NCBI GenBank assembly: GCA_000336895.1
Contig: AOLX01000023.1
Span: forward strand, 39,846 to 103,845
DNA from: Haloarcula argentinensis DSM 12282
GTDB taxonomy: Archaea; Halobacteriota; Halobacteria; Halobacteriales; Haloarculaceae
Length of the DNA stretch: 64,000 bases
Reading direction: 5' to 3'
Shown: positions 1 to 8,531 of the stretch, one piece after another
How positions within the stretch are numbered: the stretch's first letter is position 1
How the letters are laid out: the number at the start of each line of letters is the position of its first letter
The notes under the pieces: model-generated
Seen by the model: the letters and a program-made list of their open reading frames with translations, nothing else
Told to the model about the DNA's origin: nothing
Database searches by the model: none
Position numbers and translations under genes: made by a program

Positions 1-263
1 TGGAAGGCGCGAGTGACGAGTGTCAGCGGTTGCTGGAACTGACTGGAGAGCAGGTCCTGACGAAGGAGGACCGAGCCGGTGAACGCGACGACGAAGGCCA
101 CCGCAGTGAGGCAGAACAGCCCGACAGAGAGGTACTGCATTGCACGGCTATTATGTCGCCGATACCCTCGGTAGGCCTGGTAGCCGACGTACCCACCCAG
201 TACTGTCGAGCCAAACGCCAGGGCGGTGATGAGCCAGTTCATGAGCGTCTCGATGGCGACCAT
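1..263 (-). CDS. haloarchaeal small membrane protein, 3' end outside window
   Basis: The reverse strand reads open from an ATG at 263 to the window edge, giving about 87 residues beginning MVAIETLMNWLITALAFG. At least two hydrophobic segments are visible (about residues 8-25 and 43-65), separated by a basic GYQAYRGYRRHNSR loop. The start lies one base after the stop of the upstream winged-helix regulator (TGATATG), so the two are co-transcribed. Haloarchaea often pair a short membrane protein with such an HTH protein, and this looks like that pair. No biochemical role is recognised. The C-terminus is missing because the window starts here. Confidence 0.7.
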   Translation of the reverse strand, partial: MVAIETLMNWLITALAFGSTVLGGYVGYQAYRGYRRHNSRAMQYLSVGLFCLTAVAFVVAFTGSVLLRQDLLSSQFQQPLTLVTRAF

Positions 264-264
264 A

Positions 265-648
265 TCAGAGATTCTCCCACATCTTTGTGAATCGGTCCGC
301 AGTGTCCTGTTCGTCCTGTCCCGGGAACGCCGGCGGTTCGGTCCGCTCGATTTCGGTTTCGAAGTCACCGTCAGCAAGCGCCAGCGAGAACTCCGAGAGC
401 GTGGCAGCGAACACGCTGTAGTCGTTGCCGCCCGTCTCTATCTGGGTCTGCTCCTCGATGAGGCCGTACTCCTGAAGCCACTCGACCCGTCTGTACACGG
501 TCGGTTGTGACATCTCACACTGGTCGGCGAGCTGTTTCGCGGACATGGGTTTGACACTCGTTGCTGCGAGGATGTCCCGGGCGTACTCGTCACTGAGCAG
601 GTCGAGGATGTCGCCCACGGCCGGGTCCTCACTCACGTACTGGACCAA
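265..648 (-). CDS. winged helix-turn-helix transcriptional regulator
   Basis: A 127-residue acidic protein. Residues about 12-75 form an ArsR-like winged helix: ILDLLSDEYARDIL, then AKQLADQCEMSQPTVYRR (helix-turn-helix with the recognition helix SQPTVYRRVEWL), then a wing ending near EEQTQIETGGNDYSVF. The C-terminal half is a short acidic tail that could mediate dimer or partner contact. It is followed after one base by a small membrane protein, so it probably controls or senses with that partner. The ligand is unknown. The start at 648 is the only good ATG before the domain. Confidence 0.85.
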   Translation of the reverse strand: MVQYVSEDPAVGDILDLLSDEYARDILAATSVKPMSAKQLADQCEMSQPTVYRRVEWLQEYGLIEEQTQIETGGNDYSVFAATLSEFSLALADGDFETEIERTEPPAFPGQDEQDTADRFTKMWENL

Positions 649-999
649 CGCCCCGTCCCTGAATAAAAGGTCCTGTCAGTTTCCGAGTCAGAAGTCAGCC
701 ACGTCAGAGAATGGGGCAGTGTCAGCGGAGACCGGCGCGGGCAGGGCATTGCCTTCGGGCGAAGGTGGGGCGAGGGAGGGGACCAGTTCACGGGCGGCTT
801 GGCCCACATTCCTTCCCAGAGTGGCACTCCGGGGAACCTTGGGGCAGTGTGGTGGACAGACAGCGGCCATCGCCGGAGGGCGCTGGTGGCACGGTGTTGT
901 TAGGGCCGCTGCACTCGAATTGAGGAGGGGTTCCATAATATAACGTGCAGTCGAACTTCTGGCCCAGAAAACGGCGGCTTGATATGCCAGCGTTGGCGT
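649..999. other. intergenic, no gene supported
   Basis: A stretch of 351 bases between the HTH gene and the LolA-like gene, both on the minus strand. Short open frames exist on both strands but they overlap each other, lack haloarchaeal protein character (too many Pro, Arg and Ser, few acidic residues) and have no start signal. An AT-rich motif (TTATATTAT on the minus strand near 940) could be a TATA box, but no convincing gene follows it. Confidence 0.5.
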
Positions 1000-2184
1000 T
1001 CACTCGCCGCTGGGACAGCCGATCGACTGGCCAACGATGACGAGTCGGTCCGCGGACACGCCTCTACCACGAATCTTGTACCGGTAGCGCTCGCAGTTCC
1101 ACGACACTGATGTTGTCAGCCCATAGCTGACCTGCGCCGGTTGCCCGTCGATTGTTATCCCCTCGCTGGCGTTCTCTTCGTCAGCCAGCCGGTCGTACTT
1201 GGCAACAGTGATCAGACTGGTTCGGTTCATGTAGCGGAGGCCGACGCTGTGGACCCGTCCCCGTGTCTGGGTCGCATAGGTCAGTTCGTACCCCGGCGGG
1301 ATGTCGGGCTTCGGAACCTGAATCTCGGTGTCGGCTTCGAGCGCCCCGACCGATTCGTAGGTCTGTTGGTCCGGCGTCTCTGGGACCCTGACAGTCGTGT
1401 TGTCGGGGAAGTTGGGGGTAAACACGTCCTCGGACACGCCGGTGTCGTAGGTGACGTCCGTGTACGTCGTCGTCACGACTGTTCGCTCATCGTCGGCTGT
1501 CCACGCAGTGCGCTTTTTCACCGGGAAGAACTGCTCTGTATCCACCCAGACCGTCTGCTCGTAGGCCGCTGTGTCGTCTTTCGGTGCCACGTGAATGACG
1601 TAGGCTTCACGCCCGTCGATTGATTCAGTACCGTGGTAGCTGACGGTCATCGTGCCGGCAGAGACGGTCGGCCGCTGCTCGCCGCGGGGAACAACGGGCA
1701 ACGGCTCAACCGACGGTGAGTCGGCCGTCGTGTCGGTTGCCGTCTCCATGTTGAGATTCGCAAACAGACGCTGCAGCCGCTCACCCTGGTCTGAATCAGT
1801 TCTGCTGAGAGAGATACGTGTGGCGTTCGTGCGGCGCTGGTCGTACAGCCACAGCATCGATCCGTTCGACACCCGATGGTCGTATCGCTCGACAGTGCTG
1901 TTGACGACCGCCAGCCGTTTCTTCTGGGTTCCTGGCTGGAGCGCGGCGTCGTAGGTCGTCCGGCTCGCAACTGTCCCGTTCCGGGTAATCGTCGTCGTCT
2001 GTGTCGCGTTCACACCGTCTATCGACTGGTAGCGTTGCTGTACGTCCGCATCGATCTGGGGCCGATCGGCGGTCCCGGTACTCGCGAACGCAAGCGACCA
2101 GATCGAAACAGCCAGTACACCAACAACGACTACCGTCGCGATGGTAAGAACCAGTCGTTCCGATGTGAGGTGTCGAGTGACCAT
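1000..2184 (-). CDS. LolA-like lipoprotein-carrier-fold protein, full-length copy
   Basis: A 394-residue protein with an N-terminal hydrophobic anchor or signal (about residues 12-34, LTIATVVVVGVLAVSIWSLA) and an extracytoplasmic region. Residues about 45-270 fit the LolA/LppX-like fold (YQSIDGVNATQTTTI, VWVDTEQFFPVKKRT, TYDTGVSEDVFTPNFP). Residues about 280-394 form a second domain like the DUF4367 family (EIQVPKPDIPPGYELT). Many archaeal secreted proteins share this layout; a role in handling lipids or envelope components at the cell surface is inferred. It is last in an apparent minus-strand operon after an ABC exporter and a truncated paralogue starting 901 bases upstream. Confidence 0.8.
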   Translation of the reverse strand: MVTRHLTSERLVLTIATVVVVGVLAVSIWSLAFASTGTADRPQIDADVQQRYQSIDGVNATQTTTITRNGTVASRTTYDAALQPGTQKKRLAVVNSTVERYDHRVSNGSMLWLYDQRRTNATRISLSRTDSDQGERLQRLFANLNMETATDTTADSPSVEPLPVVPRGEQRPTVSAGTMTVSYHGTESIDGREAYVIHVAPKDDTAAYEQTVWVDTEQFFPVKKRTAWTADDERTVVTTTYTDVTYDTGVSEDVFTPNFPDNTTVRVPETPDQQTYESVGALEADTEIQVPKPDIPPGYELTYATQTRGRVHSVGLRYMNRTSLITVAKYDRLADEENASEGITIDGQPAQVSYGLTTSVSWNCERYRYKIRGRGVSADRLVIVGQSIGCPSGE

Positions 2185-2245
2185 ATCTCGGGCTATCGGG
2201 CGCAGGGGACTGTCTGGCTACGTTTGATCTGTCTGGGCGACAATA

Positions 2246-3085
2246 TTATGTAGCACATAACTGGCAGCGCAGGTAAAACCTCCTATCCGATCGTTCCGGA
2301 ACGCTGACTGCCGTGTCCTCCGGGAAGTCGGGAGAAAACACGTCCTTGGAAACACCGGTGTCGTACGTGACGTTCGCATACCTCGTCGTCACGACTGTGT
2401 GGTTCTCATCTGCCGTCCAGGCAGTCCGCTGCTTGGCCGGGAAAAACCGCTGTGTGTCGACCCAGACTGTTTGCTCGTATGCTTTCGTCTCGTTTCTCGG
2501 CGTCACATGGACGACGTACGCTTCGCGGCCGTCAACCGGTTCCGTGCCCCGGTAGCTGACGGTCATCCCCTCGGTAGGGTTGACCGGACGCCGCTCGCCT
2601 CGAGGGACAACGGGTAGTGGTTCAACTGACCGGGGAGCCGCTGTCGAGTCATCGAGTTTCGTGAAGAGGCGCTGTAACCGCTCACCTCTGCCGGACTCCG
2701 CCTCGGAGTGGGGGATTCGTGTTACACTTCCACGACTGTCGTTGTACAGCCACAGCACTGACCCGTCCGAGATCCGCACATCATTCGCCTGTGACGTACT
2801 GTTTATGAGTACGAGCCGTTTCTTCTGGGTCCCTGGTTGGAGCGTCACGTCGTAGGTTGTTCTGCTCGTAATTGTCCCGTTCTGTGAAATTATCGTCGTC
2901 TGGGTCGCGCTGACGCCGTCTATCGACTCGTAGCGTTGCTGTACGTCCCCGCCAATCTGGGGCTGGTCGGCGGCGCTGTCACTCGCGAACACGAGCGACC
3001 ATGTCGCAACGGCTAGCACACCAACGACGACCACTGTCGCAATGGTGGGGACCAACCGTTCCGATGAGAGATATCGAGTGACCAT
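2246..3085 (-). CDS. LolA-like protein, C-terminally truncated tandem paralogue
   Basis: A 279-residue paralogue of the downstream gene, nearly co-linear from MVTRYLSSERLVPTIATVVVV to about VPERSD. There homology stops and the last eleven residues (RFYLRCQLCAT) are translated from what is the upstream region of the next gene copy. The second, DUF4367-like domain is therefore absent. The same nucleotide stretch occurs upstream of this copy (3151-3181), so the whole is a tandem duplication of promoter region plus 5' gene part. The LolA-like domain and anchor are intact and the gene may still work, or it may be decaying. Confidence 0.75.
   Translation of the reverse strand: MVTRYLSSERLVPTIATVVVVGVLAVATWSLVFASDSAADQPQIGGDVQQRYESIDGVSATQTTIISQNGTITSRTTYDVTLQPGTQKKRLVLINSTSQANDVRISDGSVLWLYNDSRGSVTRIPHSEAESGRGERLQRLFTKLDDSTAAPRSVEPLPVVPRGERRPVNPTEGMTVSYRGTEPVDGREAYVVHVTPRNETKAYEQTVWVDTQRFFPAKQRTAWTADENHTVVTTRYANVTYDTGVSKDVFSPDFPEDTAVSVPERSDRRFYLRCQLCAT
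2254..2284. repeat. 31-base direct repeat, copy 1 (duplication junction)
   Basis: Matches 3151-3181 at about 27 of 31 positions, spaced 897 bases apart. It begins with CACATAAC and ends with GTAAAACCTCCT. It codes the foreign C-terminus of the truncated LolA-like copy and is also the upstream region of the full-length copy, marking the join of the tandem duplication. Confidence 0.85.
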
Positions 3086-3150
3086 GTGTTAGGTGCAGGC
3101 CAAGGGACCCTCCGACGCTGTGGCACAGCCCGAGTGAGAGTGTTACCTAT

Positions 3151-3181
3151 CACATAACCGGCATCTCAAGTAAAACCTCCT
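3151..3181. repeat. 31-base direct repeat, copy 2 (upstream of truncated LolA-like gene)
   Basis: Partner of the repeat at 2254-2284. It lies immediately downstream of the ABC permease stop codon and upstream of the truncated LolA-like gene, giving the outer edge of the duplicated unit of about 900 bases. Confidence 0.85.
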
Positions 3182-3192
3182 GTCTACCGCCG

Positions 3193-4038
3193 TCAGTAGT
3201 CGCCGAGTACGCCGAGTCGTCTGGCCCGCCGAGTCGTGTACTGAAACACGACGTACCCCAGCAGTACGTAGCCGGCTGGGACACCGACGAGGAGCCCCAA
3301 GTCGACGGCGGAGAACTGCCAGAGCCGGGTCCCGTCGACCATCGCCCGCTGGAGAAGCGCGCTTCCGTGGGCCAGTGGCAGGACCCGCGTCCAGCCGAGT
3401 TCGAACACGGGCGCGGAGATGAGGACGATGAACCCGAACTGGAGCAGATTGAGCCAGTTCCCGATGCGCTTGTACAGCACCGCGACGCCGCCGGCAGCGA
3501 ACCCAAGCCCCAGCACGGAAGCGATAGTCAGGGACGCGACGACGACGACAGTAAGGACGTTCAACTGGAGCGTCGTGCCGGTAATCGCAAGCATCACTGC
3601 CAACACCACTGTCGAGGTGATGAACGTCCGGACGACTTTTGCGACGCCCTTGCAGAACGCGACCGGCGCGAAGCCGAAGGGCGTCATGACGTGCCGTTCG
3701 AGCGTTCCCCACTGTGCCTCGCTCCCGATATCGTTCGAGATTGACTGGTACGCGCCGACGGACAGCGACCACAAGAAGTAGCCGACGATGATACCCTCGA
3801 TAGAGTCCGTTATCGCCTGTCCGGCAAGCATCCGACCGCCGTAGAACAGCAGGCCGAAGAAGAACACCGAGATGACGATGCCGCCGACGGCGTTGGCCGG
3901 ATAGCGGACGAAGATGAGGTACTCGCGGTACAGCACCGCTCGCGCGAGGTCGAGATAGCCTGCCTGCATGGCGGCACTGACAGTCTGGGCATCCGCACTG
4001 TCACTGTCGTCCGCGTGCGTATCAGCGCTCGCAGTCAT
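3193..4038 (-). CDS. ABC-2 type transporter permease
   Basis: A 281-residue integral membrane protein with an acidic N-terminal tail, a coupling-helix region (LYREYLIFVRYPANAVGGI) and about six hydrophobic spans, ending in a basic cytoplasmic tail (TTRRARRLGVLGDY). The pattern, including SLSVGAYQSISNDIGSEAQWGTLERH and the following MTPFG, is that of ABC-2/NodJ-type exporters. It forms the membrane half of an exporter with the ATPase encoded 19 bases upstream. The substrate cannot be read from sequence; the two LolA-like proteins downstream in the same direction suggest an envelope lipid or polymer, but this is inference. Confidence 0.9.
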   Translation of the reverse strand: MTASADTHADDSDSADAQTVSAAMQAGYLDLARAVLYREYLIFVRYPANAVGGIVISVFFFGLLFYGGRMLAGQAITDSIEGIIVGYFLWSLSVGAYQSISNDIGSEAQWGTLERHVMTPFGFAPVAFCKGVAKVVRTFITSTVVLAVMLAITGTTLQLNVLTVVVVASLTIASVLGLGFAAGGVAVLYKRIGNWLNLLQFGFIVLISAPVFELGWTRVLPLAHGSALLQRAMVDGTRLWQFSAVDLGLLVGVPAGYVLLGYVVFQYTTRRARRLGVLGDY

Positions 4039-4057
4039 CTGCCTGATTCTGCCCCCA

Positions 4058-5074
4058 TCATCGTTCCTGTCCCGTAATTTCGACGAACACGTCCTCCAGA
4101 TCCGGTTCGACCGTCCCGACGCCAGTAAGCGTCACGCCGTGGTCCCGGCACAGGGCCAGCAGGCGATAGAACCCGTCGCTGTCGGTCGCTACCTCGACGC
4201 GCCGACCTCGCTCGACGGTCGTCACGTCGGCCACCTCGAAGCGCTCTCGGATCGTCGCGAGCAGGTCGTCGGTGATGTCTGGGCTGGTGACGGCGAACGT
4301 GTTCGCGGTGAACTGGTCGAGTACGGCCGCCACGCTGTCGTCTGCGATGATCTCTCCGTTGTTCATGATGATGACCCGATCGCAGACGTCCTCGATGACG
4401 TCCATGTCGTGGCTGCTGACGACGGCCGTGAGGTCGCGCTCGTCGACGATGCGGCGCAGTTCCCGCCGCAGCGTCAGCGAGCTTTCCACGTCCAGTCCCA
4501 GCGTCGGTTCGTCGAGAAACACCAGATCGGACTCGCTGGCCAGCACACTCGCCAGCGACACCTTCTGTTTCATCCCACGGGAGAGGTCCCGGACCGCCTC
4601 GTCGGTCTTCTCAAGGAGATCGAGTTTCGCCAGCAGGCGCTCGTGTCGGTCGGCGACGGCATCCGGCTTGACACCCTTGATGGTCGAGAAATAGCGCAGG
4701 TTCTCCCTGACAGTCAGCCGCCAGTAGTCGTTTCGAGCCCCTTCGAGCATCCCGTCGACGTGACGGTAGGCCGCTCGCGGGTGCTCGCTCATGTCGATAC
4801 CCTGTATCCGAACACGCCCGGAATCAGGCAACACCAGCCCGAGAATTGATTTTATTGTCGTCGTCTTGCCCGCGCCGTTGGGTCCCAGCAGGCCGACGAC
4901 CGTGCCCTGCTCGATACGAAACGACACGTCGTTGACGGCCGTCACCGCGTCCGCACCGCTGCCGAACTGCTTCGACAGCCCCTCGACGGCGAGTGCGGGC
5001 GTTGCTCCGTCCCTCGGCGCAGCCGACTGCTTGGTGGTCCGCGAGCCCTGCCGCGGAGGGCGCTGGGATGACAT
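4058..5074 (-). CDS. ABC transporter ATP-binding protein
   Basis: A nucleotide-binding subunit of an ABC-2 exporter, 338 residues from the ATG at 5074; in-frame ATGs at 5080 and 5113 are possible but add poorly conserved sequence. It has Walker A GPNGAGKTT (about residues 64-72), signature LSRGMKQK (about 164-171), Walker B LVFLDEP (about 184-190), and a C-terminal domain of about 100 residues as in DrrA/NodI-type ATPases. It hydrolyses ATP to drive the permease encoded next in the operon. The overall layout (ATPase then single permease) is the usual archaeal multidrug/lipid exporter type. Confidence 0.92.
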   Translation of the reverse strand: MSSQRPPRQGSRTTKQSAAPRDGATPALAVEGLSKQFGSGADAVTAVNDVSFRIEQGTVVGLLGPNGAGKTTTIKSILGLVLPDSGRVRIQGIDMSEHPRAAYRHVDGMLEGARNDYWRLTVRENLRYFSTIKGVKPDAVADRHERLLAKLDLLEKTDEAVRDLSRGMKQKVSLASVLASESDLVFLDEPTLGLDVESSLTLRRELRRIVDERDLTAVVSSHDMDVIEDVCDRVIIMNNGEIIADDSVAAVLDQFTANTFAVTSPDITDDLLATIRERFEVADVTTVERGRRVEVATDSDGFYRLLALCRDHGVTLTGVGTVEPDLEDVFVEITGQER

Positions 5075-5113
5075 TACCATCACTGAGGGCTTCAGAACCA
5101 AAAGGCCAGCCAC

Positions 5114-5719
5114 GCCCCGCGGTGGTCTGCTGGTGTTACTGGCCTATACCCCTGTTTCTCGTGTCTTCTCAGGTGGCGTTGTTTATCAACTAGGATTACA
5201 GTACAGTGGCAGACACGCCATCACAGTTCGATATCGAGCCAGTGAGTATTCAAAGGTGTATCGAGTGGGCCTGCCAGCCGACACCCAGCAGAGGTTCAGT
5301 ATCTCCAAAGAGTTCGCGTACAGTGCTGAGGCCATGGAGACGGCGAGAGTCACTACAAGAGTTGGTCCCCGACTGGTCGCGATGAGCCGCTCCTTGTCTG
5401 AGTTGGGGCCCAGTCGGATCAAGCGGAGCGGTTACGATATCTCGACTCCCGAGCAGATTAGTTACTGCAAATGATACGTTGACGGATACATATATCATAG
5501 AATCATCCGGTGAGTGTCATACAGTTCCACAAACGCCGGGAATCCGCTTACAGATGTCCACTCAGTCATCCGCTCTGGCGAGGTCAAACGCGGCACCCCA
5601 GCCCGGTACGATTTCGGGGTGACCTCACGCGTCGGATGTGGCGGTTCTTTCCACTCGATTCAGCTTTTTGATTAATTATCTGGGTGAGAGGAATACCGTG
5701 TCAAGGTATTGTCTGTGGA
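5114..5719. other. intergenic, AT-richer, possible gene debris
   Basis: About 600 bases between the ABC ATPase and a transducer. Short open frames on the minus strand (5186-5422, 5250-5498) overlap each other and have no recognisable motif. The region 5440-5520 is AT-rich (ATACATATATCATAG). With the AT-rich transducer next to it, this may mark an insertion boundary. No RNA gene or mobile-element terminus was recognised. Confidence 0.4.
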
Positions 5720-8137
5720 TTAGGGGGAATCTGTATTACTGAACCTCTGTTCACCCATCTCTCCGGTGGTAACTTCTTCGGAGGTAGTGAATTCTTCGAC
5801 GAGCGAACGCAGGTCACTGGCTTGTTGAGAGAGCCCCTGAATATTATTGGTTACCTCGGTGACTGACGCCGCTTGCTCTTCGGCAGAGGCCGCAGCGTTT
5901 TCTGACTCCGCAGTCGTCTCCTCGCTTATCGAACCAACCTCTTCAACCATTGCGACGACTTCCTCGCTTGAGGTGGCCTGTTCAGCTGTCACATCGCTAA
6001 TGGATTGTACACCATCATTTGCGGATTCGACTTGTCTGGCAATATCGGCCAGCGAATCAGTCGCTTCTTCAACTGTTGTGTGTCCATCTTCAATCTGAGT
6101 CCCAATTTCCTGCATATCGGTAACAGTCTTGTCAGTAACTGATTGCACGTCGGCGATGATTGAGCTGATATCGTCTGTCGCCTCCTGAGTTTCTTCTGCG
6201 AGTTGCTTGACTTCATTAGCGACGACGGCGAATCCTTCTCCGTCAGTTTCGTCATTACCGCCACCAGCACGGGCCGCCTCTATATTCGCGTTGAGTGCAA
6301 GCATGTTGGTCTGCTCGGCGATATCGTCGATAAATGTCACAACCTCGTTGATTCGATCTACCTCTTCAGCAAGTTCTTCTACCTGCTCTATCGTTGCCGC
6401 TGTCTGTTGCTCAATATTTGCCATCTGTTCCGACGCCTTTTCACCGCTTTCTCGACCAGCCACAGCCGTTTCAGCCGCTTCTTCGGACTGCATTGCAACC
6501 TCATCCGCCGAGGAAGAGATTTCTTCAATGGTCGCCGACATATCTGTCATCTCATCTGTAACTTGCAGGATATTCTCGTTTTGATTTTCTGCTCCAGTCG
6601 CAATCTCTTGGACAGCTTCGCTTACCTGCTCACTCGCCGCCTTGATTTCAGCGGCGCTTGCAGAGATCTCTTCTGTAGAGCCATCGACGTTGTTGGCAAA
6701 TGACTCGATCTTGACGATTGTCCGTTCAAGCTCTGCAACCATATCGTTGAACGCCTCCGCAATATCACCCATCGCGTCGGTGTCCGTGTCTTCGTCAAGT
6801 CGTTGTGTCAGGTCACCGTCAGCGGCTTGCCCCATCACTTCACCAAATTCTTCTGCACGGCGTTCAAGCGACGTTGCCAGATCCTCAGCTTCAGCTTGTG
6901 CCTGCTGAGCGTCCTCTCGTGCTTCGGTGATGTCCGAAATGAACCCTTCCAAGTCGGCTTGCATCCCGTCTAGGGATTCGCCGAGACGGCCTGGTACGTC
7001 TTCTTCTAGAACATCGGCGTCGAATCGTTGCTCTGAGAGCGCGTCAGCTTGGTCTGCGACCACTTCGAGATACGCCTTGATATCTCTGAATGCGGTTCGC
7101 ACCTGTCCAACTTCATCAATACGACCTGCATCGGTCACTGGCTCATCTAAATTCCCTCTGGCAACAGCTGTTGCTTGGTCTGTAAGCTCTCGCATTGACT
7201 GGATAGGACCACGGTTCACTAACCAGCCCAAAAGAAGCAAGCCACCAATCGATACTCCAACGAGTGCAACAACATTGGTCGTGACTTTCTGTTGGATTGC
7301 AAGCGCTGACGATTTGGGGACTCGCTTAACAGCAACCCAATCAGTCCCTCCGCCGACAGGGGCAAACGCGACAAGCGAATCAGGAGTGATTACCGTTCCT
7401 TTACTTTGTTGGCCAATTGCAGACAGAATTTCTTCCGAACCCCGTGCACTGTACGGTGAAAGTAATGCCGACTCGTTCAGACCAAACACTACGTCGGTCG
7501 TCCCAGCAGCAACAACTACAGTTTCCGTGCCATTAATCGAGTTCCGAAACCGCTCAGCCCGTTCGCTTGTGTGCGTGACTAGCACCACCGCTCGGTCTGA
7601 ATTCGGGACGGGAGAGATGAACGCTATAGCTGTTTTCCCGTCGTCATCTCTGTATACCCATGAGCGCGATACTTCATCTGCATTGTTGAACGACAAATCC
7701 TCATATGCAGTCTCCATTGGCCAGACGATGCTGGTTTCTTGTATGCCCGCTCCTTCAACTTCTGAGTCTGTGCTTGCAATAATCGTGCCACTTTCCCGCT
7801 CAATGTAGTGAAGTGCAGTGACATCCGCTGACAGGTCGGCCTCCCTATCAAGTAGCGTCTCCCGGGCACTGGTTTCGTTGCTGGCAAACCCACGGTGCTC
7901 AGATAGCGACCTCGTGTTCTGTTGTTGTGTAGTGAGCCACTGTTCTAAGCTATCTCCCTCCATTTCCGCGTTTGTTAGGAGGTTCTGTTGTTGCTGCTCT
8001 GTCACATCGTTAGAAACCTGTGCTTGTGTTATCCCTCCAATAGAACCAACGACTATTAGAATGAGCAGTGCTGATAGCGCGAATTTTCTTGTATAGCTCT
8101 TACGTATTGCTTTAGGAAGGTGATTTTCAAGATTCAT
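5720..8137 (-). CDS. methyl-accepting transducer (Htr) with extracellular sensor domain
   Basis: An 805-residue chemotaxis-type transducer. There is a transmembrane segment at about residues 18-40 ([19 protein letters not shown]), a large extracellular Cache-like sensor (about 41-285), a second transmembrane segment ([19 protein letters not shown]), two HAMP-like regions ([20 protein letters not shown] and a second near 440-490), and a signalling coiled coil with hairpin tip core [23 protein letters not shown] 5-residue asparagine/glycine-rich insert ([13 protein letters not shown]) lies just after the tip. It would signal to CheA/CheW; the ligand is unknown. Codon use is AT-richer than in neighbours, suggesting later acquisition. 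No che genes are adjacent. Confidence 0.92.
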   Translation of the reverse strand: MNLENHLPKAIRKSYTRKFALSALLILIVVGSIGGITQAQVSNDVTEQQQQNLLTNAEMEGDSLEQWLTTQQQNTRSLSEHRGFASNETSARETLLDREADLSADVTALHYIERESGTIIASTDSEVEGAGIQETSIVWPMETAYEDLSFNNADEVSRSWVYRDDDGKTAIAFISPVPNSDRAVVLVTHTSERAERFRNSINGTETVVVAAGTTDVVFGLNESALLSPYSARGSEEILSAIGQQSKGTVITPDSLVAFAPVGGGTDWVAVKRVPKSSALAIQQKVTTNVVALVGVSIGGLLLLGWLVNRGPIQSMRELTDQATAVARGNLDEPVTDAGRIDEVGQVRTAFRDIKAYLEVVADQADALSEQRFDADVLEEDVPGRLGESLDGMQADLEGFISDITEAREDAQQAQAEAEDLATSLERRAEEFGEVMGQAADGDLTQRLDEDTDTDAMGDIAEAFNDMVAELERTIVKIESFANNVDGSTEEISASAAEIKAASEQVSEAVQEIATGAENQNENILQVTDEMTDMSATIEEISSSADEVAMQSEEAAETAVAGRESGEKASEQMANIEQQTAATIEQVEELAEEVDRINEVVTFIDDIAEQTNMLALNANIEAARAGGGNDETDGEGFAVVANEVKQLAEETQEATDDISSIIADVQSVTDKTVTDMQEIGTQIEDGHTTVEEATDSLADIARQVESANDGVQSISDVTAEQATSSEEVVAMVEEVGSISEETTAESENAAASAEEQAASVTEVTNNIQGLSQQASDLRSLVEEFTTSEEVTTGEMGEQRFSNTDSP

Positions 8138-8531
8138 ACTTGGAGATGGGTTCTGTTTTCGCTTTTAGCACTCATGATAGATGGGTGTAGAGCAGGATTT
8201 CTAATGGTTAAAACTGCTGGCGAGATTATTTTTGTTGATACTCATGAAGGACATAAGAGCAGATGATGTATTAGCAAGGGCAGAATTCACTATCTAAGGC
8301 GGTACCGAGGTAATATCCGCAGACAATATAAGGAAATCATAGCGTAGTCGATGAACTTGCGGACCCGGACGGTTGCGGCGGGTTCGCCTGCATCGTCGCC
8401 AATTCTCTTAGCGAGTCAGACCAACTGTTCTGTGACGTGGGAATAGGGTTTGCACAATCACTGCACTCTCGTTTCAAATCCTTTGATTTCATGAATCGAA
8501 CCATCGACGTCACCTGATTGCCTGTGTGCAA
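8138..8531. other. intergenic with an unassigned open-frame remnant
   Basis: About 390 bases between the transducer and the sensor kinase. On the plus strand, 8332-8517 reads open without a start codon (VVDELADPDGCGGFACI and onward to a TGA) and has haloarchaeal-like composition, so it may be the tail of a lost gene. On the minus strand a TAAAAG box near 8165 sits about 27 bases upstream of the transducer ATG and could be its promoter. Nothing else is recognised. Confidence 0.4.

Noticed and set aside
4791..5474. 227-codon plus-strand open frame
   Set aside because: It runs antisense to the ABC ATPase and continues into the intergenic region; its composition follows the opposite-strand frame and no domain is visible.
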